From Symbiodinium natans (taxonomy: Eukaryota > Sar > Dinophyceae > Suessiales > Symbiodiniaceae): 64,000 nt of DNA. This document shows positions 39,499-50,339 of this stretch, piece after piece. Positions within the stretch are counted from its first letter, which is position 1, and each line of letters opens with the position of its first letter. Made by a program: the position numbers and the translations under genes. Below the pieces are notes generated by a model that was not told where the DNA came from, searched no databases, and saw only the letters and a list, made by a program, of their open reading frames with translations. The stretch is taken from positions 1-64,000 of the forward strand of contig CAJNDS010002237.1 of NCBI GenBank assembly GCA_905221605.1, written 5' to 3'.

Positions 39499-40699
39499 CT
39501 TCAGCTCCACCTGCTTCACTTGCTCCTTCAACCTGGGAGGCGCACTTGCGCACCGCGCGCGCGCGCGCGCACGCGAGTGCGCGCCTTCTCTGTTGGTTGG
39601 CAACTCACTCGATGACTCTACAAGTACTCCACACTTGGGCGGTGCTGAAGCCACGGCTCTGCAAAGTCCGCAGGGGCCACGGTGACTTCCGGCAGCTGCC
39701 ATGCAAGCTGGGATCCAACTCTCAACCGTGGGGAGTAGACTCGTTTGGTTGAAAATACATGAAGATAAAGACCAGCAGAGCTTCCCCAAGTTCCTAGGAC
39801 GATTCCACACGTCCAGTGCAGGTCTACGCAGGCACCTCGAGAAGCCGCCGCTGAAGCTCCTCCATCCTCGGCTGCAAGAAGAAACAAAACAGAAGCAACT
39901 TCGCAAATCTCCCCAAGGGCGCGATGCCACCGAGTCAGCTGCTGCATCAGCTGGTCCTGCTCCTATCAAGACGTGGTGGGCTGCAAGTAAGGGTTGCATC
40001 CTGCAATATCCTGAGAATGAACGCATCACCAGAAGCAAGACATCATAAGACATCCCTCCCAAACACCCTTCCGCCTGCTTTGAAGTGTCTTGCTGCGCTG
40101 AACGCACTGACGCCTGAGATGCCAAGCTGCTTTCGACCATCGCCACACCAAATCCCACTCTACGAGTACCAGAAGCACTGTTGGCAAGCGGCAGAGAGGT
40201 CGAAAGAGAAGCACGAACGCGACAATCACAACCCACTAGCAGCCAATTCGATGACAGCTGAAGCTTGTTGCTGACCCACTTGCGTGCTCTCACAAACTCT
40301 GGAAGAGGCTACGGGGTACCGAATCCAAGAGTGAAGCTGTGGCCCTCTGAGGCGAGCACTAAGGCAGCATCCAAGCGCTTGCCCAGGCCCGCGACCTGTC
40401 GGCACTTTAAGATCACATGGAATGAAGCCGCCCACTTGGCGAGCAACCTCCTCTTTGATTCGGTCTTTGATGGCATCAATCTCCTGTCTACAGCGACACG
40501 ATCGAGTCCACGTGCACATTCTTGCCAACATTTTTCAGCACCACATTCGCTCGGCTCCTCTTCTAGGTACTTCTCGAGCTTGTCCACTTTCCGCTGGAGG
40601 TCCTCTGAGCACGAAGGCCCAAACGTCCGATCTCAACAGGCGCAGGCACCCCGCAAGGGCCTCGTTCATGCGCTTGTCCAGTGCATCAAGCCGATTGAC
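39499..40699 (-). CDS. Coiled-coil exon cluster
   Basis: Exons with phase-0 borders: 40661-40699 (VNRLDALDKRMNE, GC donor), 40448-40483 (EIDAIKDRIKEE, GT donor) and 39499-39525 (EQVKQVELK, GT donor). Probable exons with less certain ends: about 40555-40602 (DLQRKVDKLEKYLEEE), 40345-40395 (VAGLGKRLDAALVLAS), 39905-39962 (EQDQLMQQLTRWHRALGE) and 39815-39870 (LQPRMEELQRRLLEV). The peptides are amphipathic helices rich in Glu, Lys, Gln and Leu, as in long coiled-coil structural or tethering proteins. No other domain is visible. The cluster is separated from the next exons to the right by the decayed telomere-like block at 41.3-42.5 kb, so it may or may not be the same gene. Confidence 0.45.
39554..39580. 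repeat. Short (GC)n run
   Basis: Alternating CG/GC with one A substitution over about 26 bp, a potential Z-DNA former, inside a presumed intron. Confidence 0.85.
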
Positions 40700-41278
40700 C
40701 TTGGCTGTACCGCCCGGAGAACATTCACTGACCAAGATTGACAGTGTATGGTGCTGCATAACCCCTCCCCCTAAACTAAGTCTGCCTGTGCGCGTGCGCG
40801 TGGGTGTACGCTGCACGCGTATGTGCGGGCGGGCTAAGCCCGAGAACCCTACAACCCTTAAACCTAAGCCTTAAACCCCAAAGCCCCCAAACAACGCTTG
40901 GTGTTTCCCCTCTCGCGGGGAGCCCGGTATCAAAAAAAAGGCTCCAATGTTGCAAAGATCCACGGGTCCAAGTTGGAACGCGGCTTCTCATAAAGGCCCC
41001 TGCCCAATAGTCTTCAGGTGTGTGTGTGTGGAGGTGATGTAGTCCATTTGCTTGTGATGGAAAACACAGCAACTTGAGTTCAGGGCGAAGGAAAGCAAGG
41101 GCCCCGAAAGGGGCACGCGGCCAGCGTGCAAAGAACTCGGACTTTTACGGTTCTTGCGGAAATGCTGCTGCAATACGTTGACGAAAGCTGCAGACCCTGC
41201 GGTTGTCCGGGGGGGGCAGGGGGGAGGAAGCCCCACCCCACCCACCCTTCCCTTCCCCCCCCCCTTTATAGGTTGCTA

Positions 41279-42490
41279 CCCTAACCCTGCCCGACAAGCC
41301 TGACCCTGAAAAACCCAGAAAACTCTGAAACCCTCCCAGCCCGTCCAAAAATCCTAATACCTGTGAAGCAATAAATGCCCTGAAAACCCTAAGGCCCCCA
41401 AAAGCGAAGACCTAAAACCTTTGAAGCTCTAATGACCCTTAACGCTCTGAAACTCGTGAGCCCTAAAGGGCTGAACAACACTAAAAGTAAACCTAACACC
41501 CTAAACTCTGAAACCGAAACTCTTACCCTATAGCCCTAAACACAAAGAATGTAAACCCAAACACCCTAAATTCTAAACCCGTAAAACCCAAAACCCTAAA
41601 ACCCGCAATCCCAAAAAACTAGCCCCAAGAAACCTAAACCTTAAACCCAGAAAGAAAAAAGGACCCTGAACACCCTAAACCTTAAACTTAAAAAAGAAAC
41701 ATTTAAACCCTTAAAACACTAGACCCTAAAAACCCTAAACCCTAAAAACCCTCAACGAAAACCCTAGACCTGAAGAAACCCTCGACCCAAAAAACAACTA
41801 AACCCTAAAAACCCTACTTCCTTAAAACAGAAACATAAACCTCAAAAACCCTAAACACTAAACCCTAGTGACCTTAACCCTGACACCCTAAACCCACTAA
41901 GCCCTGAGAACACTAAACCCTAAATTAAACAAACTAAGCCTAAAAACCCCAGACCCCCCAACAAACTAAAGCCACATGACATAACCTGAACCCTGAATTA
42001 AACAAACTAAGCCTAAAAACCCTAGACCCCCCAAAAAACTAAACCCACATGACATAAACCCTAAAAAAACTCAAACCCGAAGCACTCAACCTTATTCCAC
42101 AAGCTATAAACCCTAAAAATGCTAAGCCCTACAAACGCTGAACCCTAAAAACCCTAAACCCCAAAACCCTCAACAAAAACTAACCCTAGAAACCGTCGCC
42201 CCCAAAACAAGCCTAAACCCTGAAAACCCTAATCCCCAAACAACGTGAGCCCTAAAAAAACACACTCGACCCTAACCACCTTATCCCCAGAAGCCTTAAA
42301 CCCTGAAAAAAATAAACCCTAAAAAAACAACTAAAACCCTACACCCTAAACACCCTCACAAACCAAAGACTTCACCCTAAAAACCCTAAACCTCAAAACA
42401 AGCCAAACCCTTAAAAACCTATCCCTTAAAGACAGAAACCCTAAAAAACAACCGTAAACACCCGACGCCTAAACACCCTAAACCCTAAAA
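41279..42490. repeat. Long decayed CCCTAAA-type array
   Basis: For about 1.2 kb the sequence is a patchwork of CCCTAAA, CCCTAAAAA, CCCTGAAA, CCTAAACC and similar units with many substitutions and indels, far more degenerate than the array at 14.1-14.6 kb. One longer unit (AAACTAAGCCTAAAAACCC-like with ACATGACATAA) occurs twice, near 41930-41985 and 41998-42055. There are no genes. Confidence 0.85.
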
Positions 42491-42497
42491 GCCTAAA

Positions 42498-42583
42498 ACC
42501 CCTCTGCCCCTCTCTGCCCCTCTCTGCCCCTCTCTGCCCCTCTCTGCCCCTCTCTGCCCCTCTCTGCCCCTCTCTGCCCCTCC
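42498..42583. repeat. Tandem decamer CCCCTCTCTG, about 8-9 copies
   Basis: A near-perfect tandem repeat directly after the decayed telomere-like block. The RGREGQ repeat in the minus frame is only its translation. Confidence 0.95.
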
Positions 42584-42599
42584 TACCCTGAGAATCCCC

Positions 42600-43560
42600 A
42601 GCTTTGGGGGTATGATATGGGTATGATTTTCGTCGGTTTGTGGTGCGATGTTCGTGGGTGAACCAGGTTTTGGTGGGTGAATTTGTGTGGGTTTGGTGAA
42701 TCAAGGATTTCTTATGGGTGAATTTTGGTTTTTGGTGGTATAATTTGGGGGGTAGGGCACGGTGGGTGAATCATGGGTTCACCATAAATCCCTAAGACAT
42801 CCGGCCAAAGGTCCCCCCAAGTCCTGTTTGGCCGAAAAACAAGACGCTTGTACAAAAACCCCGCAAGCTCCAAGAAGCTACTGTAGCTTTGTTGCCTTCT
42901 ACTTTGAGGCTATGGCAAAGAAAAACAAGAGAGACCACGGCAGAGCAGGGGGTTCCTTGGTTCTCGACGCATGATTTATCCGAAGATTTTCGCCTCACCA
43001 TGAGGCATCACAGTTCCCACAGCACCTTCTGGTTCCCCTCATCTAAATCCCCTCCCCAGGCACCACCCCCCTCGCCCCCGTTTTTTGCTTAGTTTGCAGA
43101 CTTGTCAAACAACAACTCTCGCTGAAAATCGTGACCCTATTCGGGTTGGGGCACGCCCTCCCACGCCCTCCCACGCCCTGCCCCCCGGTCTGGGCCGTTG
43201 ACTGACCATGACCCCCTCCCCTGGCACTAGCCACGTACCCTCTCAGGACAATCTTTGGAATTCTGCATGCCTAACATCCTAAATCCTAAAAGCCTCTGTG
43301 TGCTGGGCGGAGGGCGGCTCGCAGCGATTTAAAACAAAATGAAAACCCGCATATATCCCTAGAGGTCCGACCACAGCTGCCGCAGCTAGGCTCCTGCCCC
43401 AGACACCCACGTCGAGGGAGGTGAAAAGCTGAACTTCTGCGCAGACCCGTCTGTGTCTAGCACCGAGAAGGATCCATGCAGGCGAGCGGCAATGACCGTG
43501 TCATCGATGCAGTCAGGCTTTGCTTGCTCAATCCTTCAGCTCAAACATGCAGCTCAGCTT
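42600..43560. other. No supportable gene
   Basis: A G/T-rich segment with TGGGTGAA(T) units near 42655-42775, CCCACGCCCT repeated three times near 43155-43185, and otherwise unremarkable sequence. Short frames carry no motif. Confidence 0.4.
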
Positions 43561-43569
43561 GGGGGAGTC

Positions 43570-46500
43570 AAGGCTTCAGCTTTGCCGCTTTCCGCCTCGC
43601 GAAGGCTGTCTGCAGCTCCAAGAGCTTCTCCTGCGTGAGAAGCTCCCTCCCAGGTGCTCGCGCAACCCATGCATGTGAAGAGCCACCTCAAGGCCATCCT
43701 TCACGGCGGGAGCCTCAAGAACTTGTAGAGCAACACAATGTCTGGCTGTCTTGCTTTGCTTATCTTTGCTTTGTTGCATTTTGCGTCATCTTGCCGTCGA
43801 GCCTCCGAGCTCACAGCAGATGCCTTCGATGTTGCAGCCTGCATGTCGCTCATCTTCCGCTCTACCTGCTCAAGCTTGGAAAGTCTTGCGGGCAAATGAC
43901 AGAGAATCAACAATTTTAACAAAAAGCAACTTCGACCGCCTCTTCCAACTTCTCCAGCAGTGCCTGTTCGGCACTTGCTTCTGCATCAGCATCCGGCAAC
44001 CTGCTTCGCCTGGCAAGTCTTCGCTCAACAGGAAAGGACTTGTGGGGGGGGGCAAGTGGCAACGGAAGTTGACTCTGCAGTCCCTGCAGTCCCTGAGGCT
44101 TCAGCAGTTCTTTCAGCTCCTGCTTAATGGGCGCCATCACCGCCTGACCCATGATGCGAGCTGGGGCAGCAGATGACGAGTTGGCGAGACGAGCTTTGCA
44201 ACGCAGGCCTCCACGGTTTGCTTTGCAGCTGTCAGCCCTTCCTGCAGGTCCTCTAGGGTGGCATCAACCTGATCTCGATTCCCGCTTGGCTTGAGCAACC
44301 TTCACCTTCAGCGACACCAAGTGTGCCTTCTCAGAGAGAAGGACCACGTCATCCCGGACCTGATGAGCAAAGCTTCATGGTGCCCCAGAACAAGCTGCCG
44401 CGTGAGCGAAGGTTTTCAATCGCGTACTTCGGGCTATCAGGCAACTTGGGGGGGGGTGGGGGCGGGATTCTGTGCAATCGCAAACTTTGCTCCGAGGACC
44501 CGTTGAAACCCACAACGATGCGGCCAGCTATGGATCCGGAGTAAAGGAAAATTGTCATGAGTCAAACACGTTCTAGATATGATCGATGGGAGAAGGCTTG
44601 GGCGACCCTTCATCGGGCATAACAGAACACTGCACACTTCATCAGCTTCTCGGCCACGAGCCTCCTTGACATCTGTGGCTGCCGTGGCGGCTGATCGTTT
44701 TGACTGGTCCTTTGGATCTTAGTTCCGAAGCTCTTTTCCTCGTCACCTCACAAGAGCAGAAGGGGCGTCCTGCGCCGCATGGCACTCCGCCAGCTTGTCC
44801 AGAAACTCCTTCGAAGTCTGGTTGAACCCCTTTGATTTCTCTTCATGCCAGCACTGATGTACCGTTTAGGAGTTGTGTCAGAGCTGCCAGGGACGGTTGA
44901 AGATCTTCTTGCAGCCAAGGGCTCCGAGCGCAAGGCCGCCAACTCAGCCGGGGCCTCGGTCTTGCTGGCAACCTCCTGAACAGCACAACGGAAGTTGCAG
45001 CATTGCAGGGCCGGAAAGCACAAGAAGGGTGCAGGAGGGCTCCTTGCGCAGGGACTCCACCTCAGAAGCTGCCTCTCAAAAGGAGCTTGACTGTCCCATA
45101 CTGTCCCCACAACTCACCGCCTGGATATTGAACTACCGCGGCAAGCAGTCACGGCAAGCCTAGTGGTCATCGTGGCCCTATTGGCCGCCCAATAACTCTA
45201 AGCGAACGATCTTAGTGAGCAAAAGTAGTGTGATAAGAGCGCTGAATAAGATCACAACTTAACGATATTATACCCGCGGGCCTTAATCATCAGCAGAATT
45301 TTCATAATCATCTCACCCCGGGAACGAAGTGAAAGAACGAGTGCCCGCAGTGAGCCAACAAGTGAGCACAAAAAAATAACTGTTCTTCATTGATTTGTTC
45401 TGTGGGATTTTTGCACGTGGAAGTGTTCCTGTGCGTGTCTGCTGGCGAAGAAAACACTAAGCTCCGCTGCGTCATGTCTGGCTCTAGAGTGTAGACGTGA
45501 AGGGCCCGATCCCCAAATGGGCCCCATTCCTCTCCTGTTCATATCTGCTATGAAGTCCGATGGCAAAACTCTCCTTGGCGCCCCCCTCCCCAACGATTTT
45601 TCTGCACGTAGGTGCAGCACACACACCATTGAGTCTGACAGGGAAGCATGGGCAAACTCAGGCGATGTGCCCGAGAGTGCCCTTGCGGCCATGGCGAGGC
45701 TGGACCGGGCTGCCTTCCTTTAAACCTCTGAACATGACTGCGGCTCTATGATCTAAGCATCCTAAGCATCTCCTGCCAACAAGCTAGCACCTCCCAAGGC
45801 TTGTGTCCCTCGGAGCCTCTTTGGCGGAACCCAGCTGGAGCTCCGCAGCACTGAGGCGCGAGGTCAGCGTGCTGAGCCTCAGTTCCAGGGCAATGGAAGC
45901 CTAGTGATGTCCTAATCAATCCTTGTACTACCCTATCTACCCTGCAACATCCAGGCGAGGACTCGTGTTTCAATGCTTCAAGCTTCTCTTCCGCCTGTAC
46001 AAAATTCTCCAGAGTCAAGTCTCTTACCCTCATGAATCGCAGATGATGTGCCTCCCTATCAGGCTTGCTTTGCTTCAGCGCAGCAGCCTCCCCCAACAGC
46101 CAGGAGAAACCGAGGCCAGGTTTCGCCTGCATCCTAATCCTGCGATGGCGGCCTCCTGGACAGACTTCATCTTCAGGTCAATGGCGTCCATTCGAAGCTG
46201 AAGCTCGCCCAGCCTTGAAGAAAAACCGCAGTTTGCAGGCACAAAGGCAAGGGAGCACCGCCGTCGCCGATCTGATAAGGCTCAGGCTGGCCGGCAACAG
46301 CGTCTGCAGGACCAGCTGCAACCTGGGTCAACATAGTCACAGGTGCATGTCACTATGGTGAGAACGTCAGCATGGTCATGCTGCTCCCTGCGCAAAACAC
46401 GCGTTAGGGGCACGATGCTGTGAAGATTGGTGAAGGCCAAGGCCTTCAGGGGCGCTTCTCCTCCAAAGCTGACCTGTCACTGCACGGCGTCTCAAGCATC

Positions 46501-46886
46501 CTCTTCAGCATCCTCTTAAGCACACGGAACAAGACAAACTTCGAAAAAACATCAAAAAACAAACCGCCAACATCAGCTCCACCTCGGACACTGGTCCAGG
46601 GGATGAGCTGCCCATCGGGTGAAAGTCCGGGCCTAAGGACGCGGAGAACGATGGGGACAAGCCTTTAGCAATCACAGAGTGACCGACCGGTGCTGAAGCG
46701 ACGTTCAAGCTCCGCAATGCGATCTGACAAGTCATCCACAACCTGCCGCGCAACCACACACAGCATAGCTCAGCACGTCGGGATCTATGTGAAGGGTAAT
46801 CAGAACTTGCAGACAGGCCCTTCGTCTACGACTTCGAAACAGGCCACGGCTACCTCCAAGTGCTCGGCAACAGCCTCGAGCTTCTC
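43570..46886 (-). CDS. Coiled-coil micro-exon cluster, 43.6-46.9 kb
   Basis: Exons in transcription order: 46854-46886 (EKLEAVAEHLE, GT); about 46688-46742 (VVDDLSDRIAELERR); 46153-46213 (LGELQLRMDAIDLKMKSVQ, GC). Then about 45975-46095 (EAAALKQSKPDREAHH to AEEKLEALKHES); 45817-45900 (28 codons, ASIALELRLSTLTSRLSAAE, GC); about 44910-44975 (EVASKTEAPAELAALRSE); 44770-44829 (GFNQTSKEFLDKLAECHAAQ, GA). Then 44306-44359 (VRDDVVLLSEKAHLVSLK, GT); 44209-44268 (VDATLEDLQEGLTAAKQTVE, GC); about 44095-44143 (AVMAPIKQELKELLK); 43940-43963 (ALLEKLEE, GC); 43824-43865 (VERKMSDMQAATSK, GC); about 43570-43630 (EKLLELQTAFARRKAAK). The letters give the donor dinucleotide. Nearly all exons follow an AG and start with G. 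A long coiled-coil protein is the only reading I can support. Confidence 0.5.
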
Positions 46887-47289
46887 CTGATTGGAAACCA
46901 TGATCTCCACAACGAAATCTACGAAACGCGAACGATTCTTCTTACTGAAGAAACCCCACGTGCCTGCAGTGCGCTAGGTTGGCCGGGTGCCTGACTCCAC
47001 ATGGGACCGTTCAAGGCGCAATGGTCTTGCAGTCACACGCGATTGAAAACTGCGGCGGAAGCTGCTGGCCTCATTCTCCGTGGCACGCTCAGGCGTGCCA
47101 GCCTTCTACAGACCCGGCACTCTGCGCGGTGTTGAACTTCATAGGCGACAGGCTAGGCTGATTTCCTGCCTGCCCGGCCGGCAAATCGTTCTCTCGAACG
47201 AAATCCAAGTTGCCCTCCACCTGCTGCCAGCTACATGTTTGGGATTTGCATGTGGATTTGCGCGCAGTTGCACATCGCAACTCTCGCGC

Positions 47290-47352
47290 CTCCAGCATTC
47301 TTGCCGCCATGTCGGCGACTTGTGCGGACAATGCCCCGACCTTCGCCTCCAC
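47290..47352 (-). CDS. Coiled-coil exon VEAKVGALSAQVADMAARML
   Basis: Twenty-one codons, phase 0, entered after CAGAG and left before a GC donor. It is one of the clearest heptad exons. The preceding exon is 47434-47463; the 81-nt intron between them is described separately. Confidence 0.55.
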
Positions 47353-47433
47353 CTCTGCGCACACACACAGAGAGCTTGAAGGCTCGGCTTGGATCGGCAA
47401 ACCCAGAAAAGCCCCACACACATCCCCTCGCAC
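47353..47433 (-). other. 81-nt GT-AG intron between two coiled-coil exons
   Basis: The exon ending ACCAACGAG is followed by GTGCGAGG, and the intron ends TGTGCGCAGAG before GTGGAGGCG. Donor and acceptor both lie in a GAG|GTG context, i.e. a short direct repeat at the two junctions, as often described for dinoflagellate introns. Joining keeps phase 0 (ITNE-VEAK). Confidence 0.5.
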
Positions 47434-50099
47434 CTCGTTGGTGATGCGCATGGATGCTGAATCCTCACTCTGTCTTCTTTCAATGAGGCCTGATCACAAC
47501 TCACCCGGACATGGTAGGTCGCAGGAGTAGATTCGCAGAGCCAGCACCTGTCGTCCTGTGAATCTGTATGTATCTGAGTGTCCGGCTATGAATCTGCTTC
47601 ACCTGCTCAGAGTCCGCCAAGTAAGATCGGCAGCACTGCCGCGGTTTCAAACAGGTTGCTTGGCTGCTTCCATCCGGCAATCAACAGCCTGTTGCTGCCA
47701 GGAGGTGGCATTCGCCTCTGAAGAAGCAGCCTGGCACAGGCCGAAGCTGGCAATTGAATGCGCTCAAGGCTGCCTTGCGGAGTTGCAGCATGCTGCAGCC
47801 CTTCCCACCCCAAGTGAATCGATGCATTTACCAAGCCGCTGCCTGCTGCTTGAGCCTTGAGACCTGCTCCACGAGGTCACAGACGCTGTTCTGGACCTTC
47901 ACCGCAAGTCTTGACACCGCAACAATCAGCTTTCGTCAGCTTTCGTCAGCTTTCGGCCTGTGATATTCTGCTGGAGTCGGACTTGTCTGCTGCCTTGGGA
48001 TGGGCGCAAAGGTCAGTTGCAAACAGCAGAGGTCGCCTCCGAGATGCTGGCAGCAGCACCATGCTCCTCACCAGCGCGAGTTGAAGGATCTCATGTCACC
48101 AAGTGCTCACTTCCAGCACCTCCAACCACTCCAGCCGCCGACGGAAGTCATCAAAGTCCTGCAGTCTTCAGCGCAATATTTGGTGCAATACAAGGGTGCA
48201 ATACAAGGGTGCAATAAAGGGTGCAAAAGAAGGTGCAATAAGGTGCAGAGCGATGAGCCACGGGGTTCAGGTTTGCCACGCTCGAGCCACCTCCGCGGGC
48301 TTCATCAGCGCTGCCTTGCCGTCCAATGAGGCATCTGCCTTGTCAGAGGGCTGTCTCACCAACCTGCACAGCGACCTTTGGCCTACGCTCAGCCTGCACC
48401 AGTTCGAGACGTTCTCGCAACTCGTAGAGGTCCTTCAACAAGCAGTGAGTATGCGATCAGCAAGTTGTTTAGAACGGTTTTTCTTCGTGATGGTCCTGCT
48501 CATGTCCGGCAAGTCTTTCCTCTGCGTTGCGAATCCAAGAGTTGTCCTGCGCAAGAACTTGAAGATCTTCAGAATCAATCTTGGACATGTGTGGTGGGGA
48601 GGGGGAAGCAAGGGGAAATCTCTTGCAAGGCTCCCTCTGCGTAGATGCACTGGGTGTGAGATGAATGTTCATGTCATGGCTTCATGGCTAGACGACCATT
48701 ATAGCCAATCAGGATGGCCAAATCCAGGCAAAAGCTCAGCTGGTCCTGCTGGATGTCTGGCCGGTAACTCAGCGCCGCCACCTCTGAGCGGCTCTGGCGA
48801 AGGGCCTTGGAGGTATTGTTGAATGTAGCTTTGGCAATCTTTGGCAATGTTGGCAAGGCCAGCCTCACGGAGCTCGCCACACGCCTCTTCATTGGACTCT
48901 TGTGCCTGCCAAGCAGCTTCCTTGCGCTACTCCCTGCCTCTCTGCTGCAGGTGTATCATTCGCAGGACAAATGCCTTAAATTTTGCGCCTGTTGCAACCG
49001 ATTCTTGAGAGTCTGCAGCTCTGTGTCAAATTCGCGTCGCTCCTGTTGCCGGGCCTGCTGGCAGAGCGGCACGACAGAACACACATTGACTTGTTGATCA
49101 TACGATCGGTTGGCAAACACACGTCCCTCCGTTGGCCAACAAAATACGTGCTGTCTTTTGCAAGATCTGTGCAAGAAGCTTCCACACGCTGTGTTGCGAC
49201 GGCTACTGCGGTACCAAAAAACCAGCATCATGGGTCCAAGCCTGTGATAACTCCAGGCGCAGTGACTCGATCGCCGGCCTTCATGTCAGAAACACAGCCA
49301 CATCCAAGTGCTGCACAAAAAAACAATCTTGGTTCGTGGCTCATGAGCCGTTTCGATGCGCTCGGCCAAGCCGCCCACCTCTTCAGACAGAGCATCAACT
49401 CAATGGCGGCTTGCGAGTGGCACTGCTGCTTTTTGAGGGATCTGCTCGGCTCAGCAAGCCGTCGACTTTGACACGGAGGCTGGCAACGGAGGAGGAAAGG
49501 TCCTGCACATCTGGGCTGGAGAGGACGACAGCTTTTCTTTCAGCCCCAGACTGGTATGTCGTGGACATGGCCGGGCCCAGCTAAACCCCCAATGCTGGAC
49601 TGCAAGACGTCTTCGGTTGGAAGATGACACCTGGACTGCAATGTCTGTGTACTTCCAGGCCGAACATCCACACAAAACCCTAAAAAGCATTAAAACGCTA
49701 AAAACCTAAACCATGTGAATGACCTGAACCGAAAAGATATGGTACAGACCCGCTGGTACCCACATGCCCACACGGCTCCTCCACTTGGCTGCTCACCTGG
49801 CAAACTCTCATTGATTTGTACATACGGATGAAAAGTCTTGCCACAATAAGAGTTACTAACCATAAATTATTACAAAGTTGCAGGAATACTCATCGTAACA
49901 AACCACCAGCAGCCACATGGCACCTTCCGGTCCAGTGCGGAAAGGCCCATCTCCGACTTGCGGATCGCCTTGAAATAAAGCAGCAATCCCTCAACCCTGC
50001 TTGCCCCAGCCCTCGGCATTTGCCTCGAAGATGTCGGCCCCCTGCAAGTCGGCACCTTCCTGTCACATGCCGAGATACCCATGCAACCTCCATGCTGAA
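47434..50099 (-). CDS. Coiled-coil micro-exon cluster, 47.4-50.1 kb
   Basis: Exons in transcription order: about 50000-50040 (ADIFEANAEGWGK); 49924-49968 (AIRKSEMGLSALDRK, GT); 48989-49054 (ARQQERREFDTELQTLKNRL, GC); 48864-48920 (EAAWQAQESNEEACGELRE, GC); 48782-48805 (ALRQSRSE, GT). Then 48394-48432 (DLYELRERLELVQ, GC); about 48275-48325 (ADASLDGKAALMKPAEVARA); 48120-48158 (DFDDFRRRLEWLE, GT); 47864-47896 (VQNSVCDLVEQ, GT). Then about 47655-47720 (AASSEANATSWQQQAVDCRM); about 47570-47615 (ADSEQVKQIHSRTLR); 47434-47463 (DSASMRITNE, GT). Exon lengths are 24-66 nt and all precisely bounded ones keep phase 0. The presumed introns carry small tandem repeats at 47928-47957 and 48180-48245. The function is unknown beyond coiled-coil structure. 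Confidence 0.5.
48180..48245. repeat. Short tandem repeat, GTGCAATACAAGG-type
   Basis: About five imperfect units of 12-15 bp (GTGCAATACAAGG, GTGCAATAAAGG, GTGCAAAAGAAG) lie within a presumed intron. A three-copy TCAGCTTTCG decamer lies at 47928-47957. Confidence 0.8.
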
Positions 50100-50339
50100 C
50101 GTCAGTCATGAAGCTTTCGCGAGAACACCATAGAACACCACTAGAACAAGCAAATTGTTTGTCTGTGGCGGCTCCCATCTGGGAGTGGGGTTGAGGGCTT
50201 ACGGATGCACCGCAGACATTAACAAAGGCCTGCCCAGCGTCGCGTATCTGGAGCCCATCCTCCAGACTGGCCTGGAGCCACGCAAACCCGGGCGACGCCA
50301 TGTCCATCAACCCACGCATCGTATTATTCGTATTGCATG

